Positions 11,032-25,500 of a DNA stretch of 56,604 nucleotides are shown here, piece after piece. The position numbers and the translations under genes were made by a program. Below the pieces are notes generated by a model. That model worked only from the letters and a program-made list of their open reading frames with translations, had not been told where the DNA came from and did no database searches. Positions within the stretch are counted from its first letter, which is position 1, and each line of letters begins with the position of its first letter. This stretch comes from Smittium mucronatum (Eukaryota > Kickxellomycota > Harpellomycetes > Harpellales > Legeriomycetaceae), in contig LSSL01000103.1 of the NCBI GenBank assembly GCA_001953115.1, positions 1 through 56,604 on the forward strand, given 5' to 3'.

Positions 11032-14000
11032 TTCAGGTATTTAATAATTTTATCGAAGAAAATAGTGATATTAAAATAATTATAAAATATGCTCATCAAT
11101 TTCAGCTATAAAATATCATATAAAAATATATAGTTATTTATGATTGATTTAATTTTTTTAGATATAAAAATAGAAGAAAGAATAAAAAATTATATAAACT
11201 CAGCCATTATAATGAAAATCACTACATTAATTGATTTCAATAATGACCATTATTAAAACAATTAATACATTTATAAATAGACTATATAAAGTTTAACTGA
11301 TAAACTCTCCACAAATAACCCAAAAATATTTTCGGATGTCCAAAATTTTCATTTTTTATCAGATATATAGATGAATTTTTTTCAATAAAAAAAATTAATT
11401 AGAGTTGTTCTTAATAAAGTTAGAGAATTTTCGGATTAAATCTAGATATAAAAAAACCAAAAATTTGGTTTTATTATTTAAGATGATAATATGAAGTTTT
11501 TTTTTTATATCTAAAAATTACATCACTATTATGAACACTAATATAAGAAGATTTTGAAGAAAATTTTCGAATTTAATAACTTTAAATTAATTTTTTTATA
11601 CGAATAAAAGAATATTTTATAAAAAAATTAAGGGGGAAAAAGCTTAATTTCTTTTATAAAAAAATCTCTGAGAAGATAGAAATTTAATTGAGTCTGTCCT
11701 GAATATAACACTTAGTAAAAAATTCCATGATTTTTATTTTTTTGCTAAATTTAAAAAATTGATTCATCTTGGTCCCAGATAACATCACATATATGCATGT
11801 TTTATATGCCAATTTTTTATTTCTAAATTATTTTCCAATCCGTGGGTTATATTATAATTAATTCCAAAATTAAAACGGTAAATAAAATCCAAAAATATCT
11901 ATTGAATTTAAATGACTAGATGGAAATATAGGCGTGTATTATTAATTGGGGGGTGGGGGGTTGTAGTTCTATAGATTTCAATTTTCAGGGAAAGTACTAT
12001 CTGGGCTTATATATTTTATTTTTTCTTTAAAAATTCGAAAAAAATATATATCTCATACTGCTTATTTCTTTTGAAATGGGATTCTCTTGTTTAAATGAGC
12101 CATTACCGGTAGAAAATTAATTTCTTCAAGTTAATCTTTATTATATCACATACCCATCTGAAAAAATACCCGCTTTGGTAAAAAAAAATCGTTAAACAAC
12201 AAAAAAAATTTTAAAAGAAAAGTTACAAGTCAAAAAAATTCAAAATTTCCTATTTTAAGATCTTTTTTATCATTTGAAATTAATTGATGAATATATTTTA
12301 TTCACAGAAGTTTTATAATATAATAGAAATTTAAAAAATATATATCAAAAAAAAATCAATTTGTATTGATATTAATTTTAAACCAAAAAAAGAAGTATTT
12401 TAAATCTATAAAAATGATAGTAAACTGTATATTTTTTTTTGTATTTCAAAACAGCACCTTGAATAAATTCAGTCTTATTTGATTATTTATAATATATATG
12501 ATATAAATTTAATAAAAAATGCTGACTTTTTAATATAGCTTTTAATTTTATTATACTTTTTCACTTAGTAGCACCAATAGAAAAATTATATAAACCTGCG
12601 CTCAAAATTCGGTGGAGATTTGGTAAGCGAAATAATAATTTACACTTTTTTTTGAGATCTTATCATGCATAGTTAATATTAATGGAGATTATTTAAATTA
12701 TGAATTTTTTTTTTTGCCTTATCCAATCCCTGATAATTTTTAATTTCTATTATTAAAAATTCATTTTTATTTGAACTAAATTAATATTGAGTCAATATAA
12801 ACATAAATATAAATGATAATTTATATTAATATTTTGAATTTAAATACAATTAATACCAAACCTTTTATTTTAACTCCATATATATACGTATTATATTAAT
12901 AAGCTTTACTTTGTCCTTATTGATAGATTTTCAATATATTTTCTTACAATTATATAAAAAAAATTGAAGATTAATTTAATTCAATAGAAAAAACGGAATT
13001 AAAGAAAATTGATTCGATCTTTACATATAAAAAAAAAATCACAAACAATATTTTATTTTATTTTATTTTAAGTATTTGAATTAATCTTGAGATAAAAAAT
13101 TGTAGCTCAAGAAGACTTTTTTTTTTAAAAAAAAAAAAAATTAGGTCCTAAGTTTTACAAAAAAAAATTACTTTTTGATCTCAAGTTATACGTATGAATC
13201 CCTTTAAATTACTAATTTTATTTTTTACTGTTATATTTTTAGATATTTCCCATTTATTGGAGTATGATTTTTTTTTATAATAGAATTAAAAAATATTAGG
13301 GGTGTATAAATTATTTTTGTGAAATTTTTTTATTAAATAATTTATTTTATATCTTTTTAAAGAGTAAAAATTAAACCTCAATTCACCTTTTTATACTCAC
13401 ATGTTTTTTTAAATTATAATCCGGCTAAAAAAAAAAATGGAATTTATTATATAGGAGAACAAAATTTAACTCTGAGCTATTAAATATATTTTTATAACAC
13501 TAACATGAAAGTAAAATATATTTTATTTTTAATTATGAATGCATTAAAACAATAAAAAATCACAATTTCTAAATAAAAATAATTCCCCTAAAGAATATAT
13601 ACATTAAAAATTGATAGTTAATTTATTTATATTAAGTGTAAAGTTTTAAAGGAATAGAGTGAACTTAATGAGGGCAATAATTAAATCTTTCGATAAAAAT
13701 TCTAAATTTATACTTAGTAGAAGGACGATCTCAAATATATTAGTAAAAAGCTGATATCCTTTTTGTTATTTTTAAATGGTTAAGGGATTTATTATAATAT
13801 TTTTTAATCTAATTTCCCCCACATAAAAACTCTCAAAGTTTTAAAAAAATTCTTTATAGATAATAGGAATAACAGATAGATTAAAAAATATTGCTAAAAT
13901 TATTAAAAATATGCCGAATCAACTTCATAGTATTAAAATTACAACTCTCTCCGTCGCTTTAAATGATAACTTAGATAATTTGGACTCGGATTAACTTATT

Positions 14001-16128
14001 TTCATTCATATTATTATAAGTTAATTTATAGCTAATGATGTTTTTATTCTCGTTTTCAATGCTTAACCCGAAATTATGAGCTGATAATATTTTAAAAAAA
14101 GTTTACTATAAATTTATTGAGACATGATTAATTATTAATAAACTTTTTTCAATTTTTTTACAAGTTGAATACATTCATTATTATAAAAAATGGAAATTGT
14201 TTTTGAACTTCTTGGAAAAAAAGAAAGATATCTAAACATTACATGTTTTCATTCATTTATTTGATAACAGATATCCGTTTTTGAAATAGAAAATTCCTTA
14301 ATATATGCTAAAATATCCAATTAAAAATATCAATTTTATAAGATCAAGTAGCCTAATGAAATAATTTTCAAATTAATTTTTTATAAATTCTATGGAATTT
14401 TTAATACATATGTCAAAAAAATTATTTAGATCTTAATCACATGAAAAATAATCTAGTTTAAATTTAGAACTTAAAAAGCTGTTTAATAATTTTAAAGTCT
14501 TGCATGTAAATTTTAAATTAATATATCTGAAATTAATGCTATTTTTTATTATTATGTGGAAGTATACCCCCCGCCCCCAAATAAAAATCCGAAATCCGAA
14601 ATTAATTTTTAATTATTTTGGGAAAAATTGATCCACTTAAAGCATTTTTTCAAAAAAGGGTTAAAATTAGCTTTATTTTTACCAGTAGATGTATCAATGA
14701 AAAAATAGATAATAAATTCTAAACTCTAAACTCTAAATTTCTAAATTTTAAAATATCTTGATATATGAATATAATATTTTTTTCGGTGATTTTCGAAAAA
14801 TCGGAAGCGAGGATACATGTTCTTTTTGGCTACACTTATTAAGAATTTGGAATTATTAATATTAACATCTAATAAAATTGTTAGACTTATCAGAATATGA
14901 TAAATTTTGTAATAAAAATTTCAAATTTTTTGGATTTGTAGAATTCTGGTGTAGAAATACATAATTTTCCTAATTTGATAAATAATAAGAATTTTATAAT
15001 TATTATTTCCTATACATTATTGCAATATTCCAAAAAAAACTATCAGAAGACAATCATTAATTTGAAATTACGGCATTAAAAAAATATCTTTCAAATAAAA
15101 TAAAAAATTCCCCACAGTAAATCGAATATATATATTTTTTTATGTTTTGAAACTTTATTGAGTATAAAATTAATATTATCAAACCATAATTTCTAATATT
15201 TGAAAATTTACAATTATTTTTAAATGTATAAATACTTAAAAAAAAACTATTTTGAACTAAAATTTTGTCATAAAAATTCACAAATTAATAAGTTATCTAG
15301 TATAAAAAGTTTTTTCATCAATAATAACATAAATTACGAATATAATAAATTTTATTTAAGTAAAAATTATCAACTCACTTATAACGATATTTTTAAACTG
15401 AAAATTTAAATTGAGTTAAGAAACGTATCTTCTCCCTTAAAATATTTCTTCTTTATTTATTGATGAATAAAAAGGTAAAAAACAGTTTTAAAACTCACCA
15501 ATTTTTTAAAAATGCGTTTATACTGATTTTTAATAAAAAAATATTTTCAAAAAATAAATAAATATATATATATTGAAATTCAACCAAGATACCTCGATTT
15601 AAATATAATAAAACGAAAATTGAAAATTTCAAACCAAAAAAATATATAACAGTATGATATATAAAGATAAGGTATATTAAGTAATAAATTTAAAATATAT
15701 ATCCTAAAGATTTTTTACTGGGTAGCCATTTTTTTCTTGAAACCACTTAATACTACTTGAATATGGATTTATAAAATAAGTAATGAGACTAAATAAAATA
15801 AAAAACAATACTATAAGTGGATGAAATTCCCATTCTTTTTTTTGATTTTATAAAAATTCGATCATTATCGAGATTCAAAAAAAAAATTCATAAAAAAATA
15901 CTATTATGTATATAATTAATTTTTCTCTCTTCTTGATAAAACAAAAATAAAACTCCATATAGAGGCCAAAAAATCAATTTTATACTCCTATTAAAACATA
16001 TCACTATTTTTGAACATATATTCAAATTTCTAATCACAAATATAAAAAAAATTCTGCAGTACCAATTAAAAAACTTAAACTCATAAAAATTTATCTAGAG
16101 ATAAAAATTATTTTTAAAATTTGAGCAA

Positions 16129-16161
16129 TATAATAATGCTTATAATAATGCTTATAATAAT
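16129..16161. repeat. 12-bp tandem repeat, about 2.75 copies
   Basis: The unit TATAATAATGCT is repeated exactly twice and then partially. It lies in the gene desert. Confidence 0.8.
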
Positions 16162-19100
16162 TGGTTATTAAAAATTTCAAAAGATAAGAAAGGGTCTTTC
16201 TTTTGGAATTATTATTTAGGAATTTTTTGTACTCAATTTTTTTGAAGTAAATTTTGCAGATAATTTTTATCGAATTCATCAATTCAAACGACCAACTAAA
16301 AATTCAAAAAATTACATTATTAATCCTTTGGATTTAAAAGGATTTTTTTTCATATAACATAAATTTACAAAAATTTTGATTAAATATTTATATCTCTCAC
16401 ACAGCTGTAATCCAATTTTATTTTCTCATTTATACTTTTTACAAAAAAAATTTAAATAAGAACCAATTAATTTTCTCAAATAATTATAACTTACCTTTTT
16501 TTACCATTTGATGTTATATCAACCAAAAAAGTTATTTCGACTCAACATTATTTTGCTTAAAATTTTATATTTATTCCTAATTAACTTTTTTATATAAATA
16601 AAAAATCAATTCAGCATTGTAAAAAAATATATTTAATCAGTACCTGGTAAATATTAATTTATGAAAAAAATATAATATATTAATAGAATATTATAATTAT
16701 GCATCCCTACAGAATTTTTTCTATGCTCTTTAATCTCTCTTTCTTTCATTTAGCTAAAATATAGCGCCAATAATATTTAGTGGTGAATTAAATTTAAGAA
16801 TAAAGATAATAAAATTGAACTTAAGTTTTTTTTATAGATTTTACACGATTGTTTGAAATAATAATAAGGTTCTATCATTTTATTTTACTTTTAATATTTT
16901 TTTATTTAATTTTGTTTGAGGAATATCGCTGTAAGTTTTGAATCATAATCTTATTATTTTTGATGAATTACAAAATCCATTCCAAATTCAGCTATATGAA
17001 ATGCAAAATCATTACAATAATTTTCTTCTTCTGGTCTTTTTTGTTATAATTTCGCTTTTATATTTAGAATTTATGCGATATTTTATCTTATTTGAATATG
17101 GCATTTCATTTTTTTAAAATAGCAAAATAAATACAAAATAAATTACGTAAATTCTGTTGAAAATTTTCACTACTTATTCTTTCCATTTTGGTTCGATTTT
17201 TCTACTAAATCTCTAAAAATCATTATTTGTTTTATTTTTATAATCACGCTAGGTTTTAAATGATTTTTATTGTTTAAAAGAAAGTTTTTATTCAATAAAT
17301 TTGTCACAATTTTAAAGCGCAAAAATTTTCACGATTTTATTATAAAAAAACTTAAAAAAATTATTAAAATCCCCTATGTGAAAAAAATATATAATAAAAT
17401 TCAGGCTTGGATTATTCTTTCGTGAAAATTTTTATAAACAAAAGGAATCAAAACCCCAATGATTTTTAGCATTTTTGAAAAAACAACTGTTTTATTGGTT
17501 TATATAATAAATTTTCTGACTACATATTCATTTTCGGGGCAGATCATAAGAAAAGATTTTTTTTTTTTTCAATCCAAAATATCATTATCAATTTACTTTT
17601 TTACTGATTCAATCTTTAAATGATGTCTTTTTTTTTATTCCTTAAAAACCATTATAATTTCTATAAACAATATCGAGAGATGTCAGAATTAGATTAAAAA
17701 AAAGAGATCAAATACATTCAGAAAATTTATTTATTTATGAAAACCCGAGTACTTCTGCTATTTTTAAGATAATCATATCTCTTTTTTTTTTAAATAAACA
17801 TTTTTTTGTTCTTGCTATTATTATTTTTTGAATAAATACCATGAAAAATCATTAAAAAATCTATTGATTTTTTTTAGTATTTTTAAAGCTCATTGAAATA
17901 TTTTTTTTGATATTCTATGCTCATTTGATCATATATATATTTGCTTAAAAATTTTTTACATCCATGAAAATAGTTTCAGGCTCATCCGAAATATTTATTT
18001 GGTTTAATTTTCTGAGTTTTATTTCATAAAAACTATTTAAATAATAAAAAGGTCAATTTTTTATTTATTTTCTTTATTAATACAGGTTACTAATACATTA
18101 TCTAAAAAATACATTTTACAATGTTTAATTATTATTTTTTGAAATTTCCGTGATAAATCGCGGCGATAGAAAGATTTTATTTTGCACATTAAAAGTATGA
18201 GATTTGTTATATCAGTTATTATTAATATTTTGAGCTTCAATGCTAAAAAAAAATCTGAATAGAGAGATTTACCACATGGATAAAGATATCTGCATTACTT
18301 TTAATATAGATTTCGAAAATTTAATATTTAAGTATCAATATATTGGGCGTAATTTTGAAATAATAGATTAAGAAGTTTCGATTAAAAAAGAATCTAATAT
18401 AATGTTTTGAAAAATTAAAATATAACTATTTTATATAATATAAATAATTCAAAATCTTCATTATAACAAAAGATAAATATTTGTAACTGAGCGATGTATT
18501 TTTAGGCTTAAATAGGTAAAAAATAAAGATTTTTGTATTTTTCAAATAATTCAGCTTTTATCACGGTTTTTTGGAAATAAAAATAAAAATATAGAAATTT
18601 AAACATTTTACCGCTCAACTTATTAATTATAAAATATTACCAGTGAATTCTAAGGGACATTGGTAATATAATAATTAAAAATTATTAAATAAAGGCACTT
18701 TTTATAATTTTCAGGGATAGAATAGATTAAAAAATATTTTTTAAAATTTAATTTGGTAAAAAATGAACAAATTAAAAATTTTCGAATTGAGAGGTATTTA
18801 TTTACTCTATAAATCTTCCCAATACAAAAAATATAGAAGGCTATTATTTAGAAAATAGTAATTTATTCCGAATAAAAGCCCAATAAAAATTACCATACTC
18901 CGATCTAGAGAATTAAATTATGGGAAATTTTTTCGAAAATAAATTTAAAGTTGAGGGATGAAATTGTAAAAAATTATAGATGATTTAAACTTCTTCTGTA
19001 TTCCAAAAATTGAATAGTTAATATATATTTTTTATGCATTTATATTAATTTTAATCGATTTCAGGTAGAATAATTACTAGATAATTTAAAAATATATTAA

Positions 19101-19479
19101 AGATAAATTCTTTATTAATGGATGGTAAATAATCAAAAAAGCTTTGACCAAAAAGTTAAGGGATGTAATTTATTATTAAATTAACATACTAGTTAAATAT
19201 ATAATAATAATCTTGTTCAAGTTATGTTTTATTAATTAAAATTGGCATTATATATAGCTTTAAGGCTATTTTTTTTTCCTATTGATAGATATTACTTTAA
19301 AAAATGAAATTCTTATTCACTAAAAAAATTTTACGAAAAATTATTTTTATTTTTAATATACAAATAAATTTAATAAAAAATAAAAAAACCGCAATTTTAA
19401 AATATTTTTAGCTCTGTTAAGGATGAATAAGAAAAAAAGATGAGAAGAAAATGAAAACGGATTTTATGATATTTTTTTC

Positions 19480-20110
19480 CCCATTAACAGCGAAATAACT
19501 TGCCGTGGTTTAGGGTCTTAGTAGTGTACTTCTCGAAGTACACTAAACTGAAAATCCACACAGCGTTTTACTATTCTTGGTTGGGAGTAGTAGATACAGC
19601 AAACAGCGATATATTGAATATTGATTTCAGAGGATGGTCATCTTGAAACAGAAGGAACCGAACGTTTATCACAGCTGAGACATAGTATATGCACAAATCC
19701 AACCTTCGAAAGTCAGACGGATCTCAGCGTCTAATGGCTATTTGTAGGAAAGCAATTTAGACCAATGCCACATTTGATTAGGGGCCTAATTTTATTAATC
19801 CTGTTAATATTAGGCTCTGACTAAGAGCTCGGTAGCTTCAATTAACTATTTTTCGTTGAAAAAGAGCTTAATTCTTGACTGCATGTAACCTCAGCCATAC
19901 AAATACTTGAAGAAATGTCAGGGGGGGGGGGGTTTCGGTTAGTAGATTTCACCCTTTTCCCGTAGGTGTGTAGCCGATAGTCCGGCAGGGGGGGCTTATT
20001 TTAGAGAGGATAATAGTATTTTCTAAAGTTATTTTCTTTTTTTCACATTTTTTCATTATATTTTTTAGTAACTTTATCTTACAATAAAATTCCGCGATAC
20101 AAAAAAAAAG
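19480..20110 (+). mobile_element. LINE family A, 3' end (copy 2)
   Basis: This copy aligns along its whole length with copy 3 (38290-38899 and onward). Shared blocks are CTTGCCGTGGTTTAG, TACTTCTCGAAGTACACTAAA, TGGTTGGGAGTAGT, GCTGAGACATAGT, GAGCTTAATTCTTGACTGCA, a G-run followed by TTTCGGTTAGTAGATT, CCCTTTTCCCGTAGGT, TAGTCCGGCAG, and a terminal TTATCTTACAATAAAA followed by an A-run. The end is that of a 5'-truncated non-LTR retrotransposon. The C-terminal coding frame readable in copy 3 is broken here, and most differences from copy 3 are C to T or G to A. Confidence 0.8.
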
Positions 20111-21435
20111 TATGATTCTTTTTTATATATCTGATTAATAAATACGAATTTTTATAATAATTAATATTTTTTCACTATTTGCAATGAGAAAAAAATATAT
20201 TTAATGAAAAATGAGTGAGATTAAAATAAGTAAACTTCATCTCTAACTGAAAAGTTGATTCAGAAAGAAATTTTTGAATAAAATCAGATAAAATATATAT
20301 CTAGCTGTTTATTACGAAGTTGTCATTGCTAAAGATTTTTCTATTTTTTTAAGAAATTTTACATGTAAAAATAAAAAAATCCAGAAATGATTTTAAATTC
20401 GGCGAGAATTTCAAAAAAAAAAGAAAAAAGTTGTTTTTTTCCCAAAATTTATTTATATAAAAATTCAAAATTCAAACAAAGAATATGGATTTAATATTTT
20501 AATAAGGTAAAGAAAACTGTTTGTTATCCATTTTTTCTCTGCAAATTAAAATAAAACAATAAATCCATAAAATAGAATATATTCAATGCTTTTTAATTTT
20601 AGTTTTTTTTAATAAAAGATTAGCAAGTTTTATAGAGTCATATCACTGCGAATGAAAATTTAATAAAAAATTAGTATATTATCTTTTTAATTTTTTTTAA
20701 ATAGATGAAAAAATGGTTGTAAATAATAACAATAAAATCGAAGAAATAACCACAATATCAAGATTATTTTTTGAAAAATAAGTGATATCTGTTTATTTTT
20801 ACACCCAAAAAAATCAAATATGTTAAAAAAATGAAAATTAAACCCCTAAATTGAATTTCGGAAATGGAAAATAACTAATATTTTTTTCTCTTTGCTAAAT
20901 TTGAAAATTTCCAGTTTCTTTTTATTTATTTTTCTGTTAGGAAAAATGGGGAAATAACTACAGGTTACTTGATGATCAGATGATGAAATAACATATATCA
21001 GAGAAAATGATAGTTTTTATAATGTCTCAATTAATTTTTAAGGCTATGGAAAGGTCTTAGATATGGGTCGCATCCACCAAAAAAATTCATTTTAATCTTT
21101 GTTTTTATTGTTTTTTTTCTTAAAAGATAAATTTATTATATTTTTCTGAAAATATAATGTATGTTTTGGATATTAGCCTTCTATTACTGATATTTCAAAA
21201 TTATTCACTTTCCAGGAAATACAAAAAAAAAAGAGATTTGTATTGATGTATATGAATATATAAAAATATTGGCCTAAATTTCCATAGATAAATTTAAAAA
21301 ATGATAATGGTTTTGGACAAAGAGGGAAGAATAGAAAAATGATATTTTTCTTCATGGGAAATATATTTTAAAGTTAATAAAAAGGTCTAAAAACTAATTT
21401 AAAAAAATTAAAAAAAGTGAAATTTTTCAAAAAAA
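20111..21435. other. AT-rich spacer, no gene seen
   Basis: Homopolymer-rich DNA between the LINE-A and LINE-B fragments. The only open frame (21173-21355, minus strand) is short and F/I/N-rich and is not supported. Confidence 0.6.
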
Positions 21436-22245
21436 TCTTCATCCAACCCCCTCTACCGCTCTAGCAGCTCCATACTTCGAAGGTATTGGTTCAAGGTAAA
21501 AAATTTAAAGCCCAAATTATTCCCCATACATGGACGCGTCTAATAAAAGGCGAGGCGCTTTTTTTATTTTTTTTTTAAAGCAGAATTTATTTTTAAACTT
21601 TTTAAAAACGAACAAAAACTCTATTAAATTTTTTTAAAAAAAGTTACAAAAATTCGAAAAAATTTCCTACCCAACTCCGCTCCACCGCTCAAGCAGCTCC
21701 GTACCCACTGGGCATTAGCTCAAGGGGGATGGTAATCTATTAACACCTTCCAGTATTAATAGACTGGCAACACGGATGCCAACCAAAAGTTTCGCATTCC
21801 CCAGTCTGATTATTTGGCTGGTATCGTCAGCGCGGAGCTGAAAAAAATAAAGATTTTTTAGACCCCCCACCCCACCCCCAAGGAGTTTTTTGATCTGCTC
21901 CAGCTGAGCTGGATCGGGAAAATAATCACTAACACTTATTCGAAAATTTACAATTTAAGCGAAAAATTACTTTATTGTATTCCTACGTATATTTTCCCAT
22001 TTTTCGCACACTAAAAATAAGTGCTCGATTGTCTCTGAAGTTTTTTTGTTTTTTTTGCTAAAGAGGCAAAAAGATTTAAATCTTCCGTTGATGATTTTTG
22101 CATTGGCCAGTTTTTGAACCGTCCAAAACTGACCAATTCGGATTTTTCCGATTTCCTGGAAACCTATTCGCTGATCTGGGTACAGGGCTTGAAGTTTGAT
22201 CTTACTTCCAGAATTTTTTATTCCTCGTATAGAGCCCATTTGTGA
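21436..22245 (-). mobile_element. LINE family B, 5'-truncated 3' end (copy 1)
   Basis: The minus strand from about 22239 to 21967 encodes the C-terminal tail of a LINE polymerase. It includes IGQFWTVQKLANAKI, then a zinc-finger-like segment with FCLF, ETIEHLFLVCEKW and RRNTIK, typical of the RT-associated zinc-binding tail. Its 3' untranslated part, including a C-run (G-run on the element strand) near 21865, aligns with 54978-55180. The motif CCGCTC-AGCAGCTCC-TAC occurs twice (near 21457 and 21683), so the 3' tail carries a diverged internal duplication. One of the expected zinc-finger cysteines appears to be Ser. Confidence 0.75.
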
Positions 22246-22526
22246 ATTATGGATCGGTTATTTAAATAAAATGCGAGGCACATATAAGATATTGAACAAC
22301 AAACTGAGTTATATAAAAAGAAGAAATTTAATTTTTTTATACCATTTCTATATTTAATTTCATAAGATAATTCAATGAAGAAAATGTCAAAAAATACAAG
22401 AGATTTAAAGCAGCCAGAAATAAAATATTTTATAATACAACACAATGTTATTGGAATGATAGGTTGGAAGGCAAAAAAAAAGAGAAAAAAATCATATGTA
22501 ACTTAAAAAAAATTAGGTTATTACTA
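22246..22526. other. 3' flank of the TMEM94-like gene
   Basis: Short AT-rich spacer between the LINE-B fragment and the stop codon of the minus-strand membrane protein gene. No feature is seen apart from low-complexity open frames. Confidence 0.5.
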
Positions 22527-25500
22527 CTACAATGGCGAATGGAGCCCTAATTTCGTGTTGAACTCGAGTTTAGCTATCTTTTGATATCGAGAATACCGCT
22601 TGTTATCATGGCGCTTACAAAGCTCCTGGGCTGGAATTAGTAAGGTTATGGGAACTAAAATTGCAAAGATGTAGACGTAGAACGGAATTGACTTCCAAAC
22701 TTGACTAGATCCCCAACCTGAGCCGTAAACAGTAGAAGATACAATAATGACTATACACGTGGATAAAATTAAGAAAGAAGCTGTAGTAAGTAAAAAAGGT
22801 TTGTTCTTCAAAGATTCTAAGCTATTAGTTGTTCGATGCATCATTGTGGCTCCAAATAGAATGAGATTAAATAAACATGTTAAAGTAGCTAAAAATTGAG
22901 GGATTGCAATGAGATCCTCTCTATTAGCCACGGAAGGTTTTGAAAGTTGGTGGTATTTCACATAATTAACCAAGGTGTCTTCTTGATATAAACCTTTTAC
23001 ATAGGGGTCTGCTTTGAAGACTCCATAAAGTGAAAAAAAGAATACTAGTAATGTGGAAATAACAATGGGAGAAAGTCGAATCAACCCGTAAACGCAAAAC
23101 CTTTTCAAATCGCGAACATGTTGGTTGTTTTTTGGAGGCATTTGAGACATGCAGTTTGGGTCGGGACTAACAAATGCATATGTGAATGCGGTTATGGGCA
23201 CAAATAGCACAAGGAGATAAAATATTGCGAAAAAGTCGAGTGCAGGAGGTATTATAGCCAAAATGCAGATCAGATTGATAAAAAATACAGAAATATAACA
23301 ACCGGCAAGGAACAACAAACCTTGTTTTAATGAACCAACAAGTCTCCTGGATTCGCTAGCAAGCTGTAGAACTGTGTAAAACGAAGTGTCGTGAAGTAAA
23401 AATAATGGGCAACACAATGAGTTTAGCACAGCCGCCACATCAAATAATTGATTGTAAGTTGATTTGACAGGAATCATGTTTGGTTTGGTATTACTATCGG
23501 TTATAACCGTATTTGAACTAGAAGTTTTTGGTTTTTCGAGGTTGGAGGGAGAGTTGATTAAATTAAGCAGGGTGTCAATACAGGTAATCGTTGATATAGT
23601 GATTGTATTCGAAGAGTATTGATGGCACAGAGGATCGACAGCAAAAGATAAATGTGAATTTAAAAATACAATACTATTCTTGTCTTGCAACATACTCCCA
23701 ACAACACAGACGATTTCCCCATATTCGGAGAATATTTCGAGCATTTGTGAAGTGGTAGAACTTGTGCATTCTGCAAATAGAGATACTTGAAGTGGTATGT
23801 CATCAACCTGATCCAAATGTTGCTTAATTTCATCTATACCTCTTGGTAAATGGGCTTTTATCTCATAGTCTTCATGGTATCCTCCCCCAAAATTTGAATC
23901 GTTAACTGTATTTGTAGGGTTAGAGTAGTCATACCTATCGTCCAGATCATTAATATCTGATTGAGATACAATGAAATCATCATTTCCAAGTGAATTCTCG
24001 CTGCTTAGCAATATACAAGTATTCCAATCAGTTTCCAAACCCAACCTTTCGGCAAAAGCCTTGCTAACTTGGCCATTCTCTTTCGAAAAGTACACAAATC
24101 TAATTCCAGCAAGAGACAAATCTTCAATGAAATCGCAAACGTCCTAAATACAAGGGGAAAAAATATAGGAAGGAAAAGTTAATACATATATTTTTAAAAA
24201 TAATCCAAAAATGAAGGTTTACAGTTTTTGGATTGTTGCAAAAGGTAACCAAACCAAGGAATATCTGATCATCAACGATTTCACTTAAAATTTTCTTTTG
24301 AGACAATTTTTCGACATACTCTATTGAATAATCAGCCTCGGATTCAGGGTTAGCTAGGATTTGAGATTTTAATATCTCATCTGATCTATTTCTTTTGAAC
24401 TGAGTGTTGAAATAAAAAGGATATCCATTAATTTTATGATCTTGATGAGAATCATGTGACTGTGCGGAGTTTTTAGAGTCTTCCTCTGATGCAATTTTAC
24501 CATTGAGATTATTATTAATGACTTCGTTGACTATTTTATATAGAAAAATAAAATACAAGTCTAAAGGAAAAGGTATTTAAAAAAAACTTACCAAATTCAG
24601 AATCAGATTCATTAGCGTTAGCGTTAAGATTAAGATTAGAGTTAGGGGAATGGTCCAATTTTTCGCAAATACCCCAATCAAGGTCCAAATTAACGAGTGT
24701 TCCAGGATACTCAATATCAGAGTATGAGTCCATATCTACAGGATTCAGAATATGAGAAAACATCGAAATAGCATTTTGAGAGACGGAGGGCGATTTTATT
24801 GAAAATGCAAGGCACCTCAGATCTTGAACTTTTGTTGACTCATAAAATTCAAAAAGCTCGGTTATTGTATCCTTATTTAGCTCAGAAATATCGGAGCCAG
24901 TCCACATGGAACTGGATAAGCTTAGGATAAGATCAAAATCGCCACTACTGTAACAATTGACGTTTATTGGGTCGGTTAGGCGTTCAGGTGGGGGTGAAAC
25001 AAACTGAACTGTGGATTCTACTGTAGGTAAACCAAGTCTTTGGGTGGAGAATGCAGAGGAAGGATGAGCTGGAGAACAATATATTAAAGATGATGAATAG
25101 AGATGGCTTTTTTGGTCTCTAGGATGGCTTGGTTGAATGCCAATATGTTTGCCGAGATCGCATAAACAAAAGTTGTTGGCCTGAGGAATTGACAATTGTC
25201 TTTGAGTATATCTAATCCTACTGTGATTTTCTCCAGGTCTTAATTTATGATTACAAAATGCATGGTGGACAAATAAGTTTGCAATAGGCAGCAAGAGACT
25301 CTGATGAGACAATGAAGTGCCTCCGAAAATATCATCAGATAATGAATATCCAAAGCGAGAACCTGGAGACTTAGAAATTTCAAGAGTGAGGATCTTCTCA
25401 GGAGAGTTGATGGGAACCACTAGTTCTTCAGGCTCTGAATGAGATATTGTCCCTTCCTGATCAATACTACAAAAGGTGGTTATAGAGGAAAGATTTTCTA

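Larger units (their letters stand above)
8543..19479. other. Gene desert, extremely AT-rich, about 11 kb
   Basis: I found no gene, RNA gene or recognisable transposon here. The sequence is mostly A/T homopolymer runs and short AT words. Open frames of 60-75 codons (9018-9200, 15057-15281, 15224-15409, 16091-16282) translate to F/I/K/N/Y-rich low complexity and are not supported. Small structures noted separately are a palindrome at 9317-9331, an ATA microsatellite near 11000, a G-tract near 11948, a C-tract near 14567 and a 12-bp repeat near 16129. Confidence 0.7.

Noticed and set aside
15057..16282. Three 60-75 codon frames in the gene desert
   Set aside because: The translations are F/I/K/N/Y-rich low complexity, as expected from AT-rich noncoding DNA.
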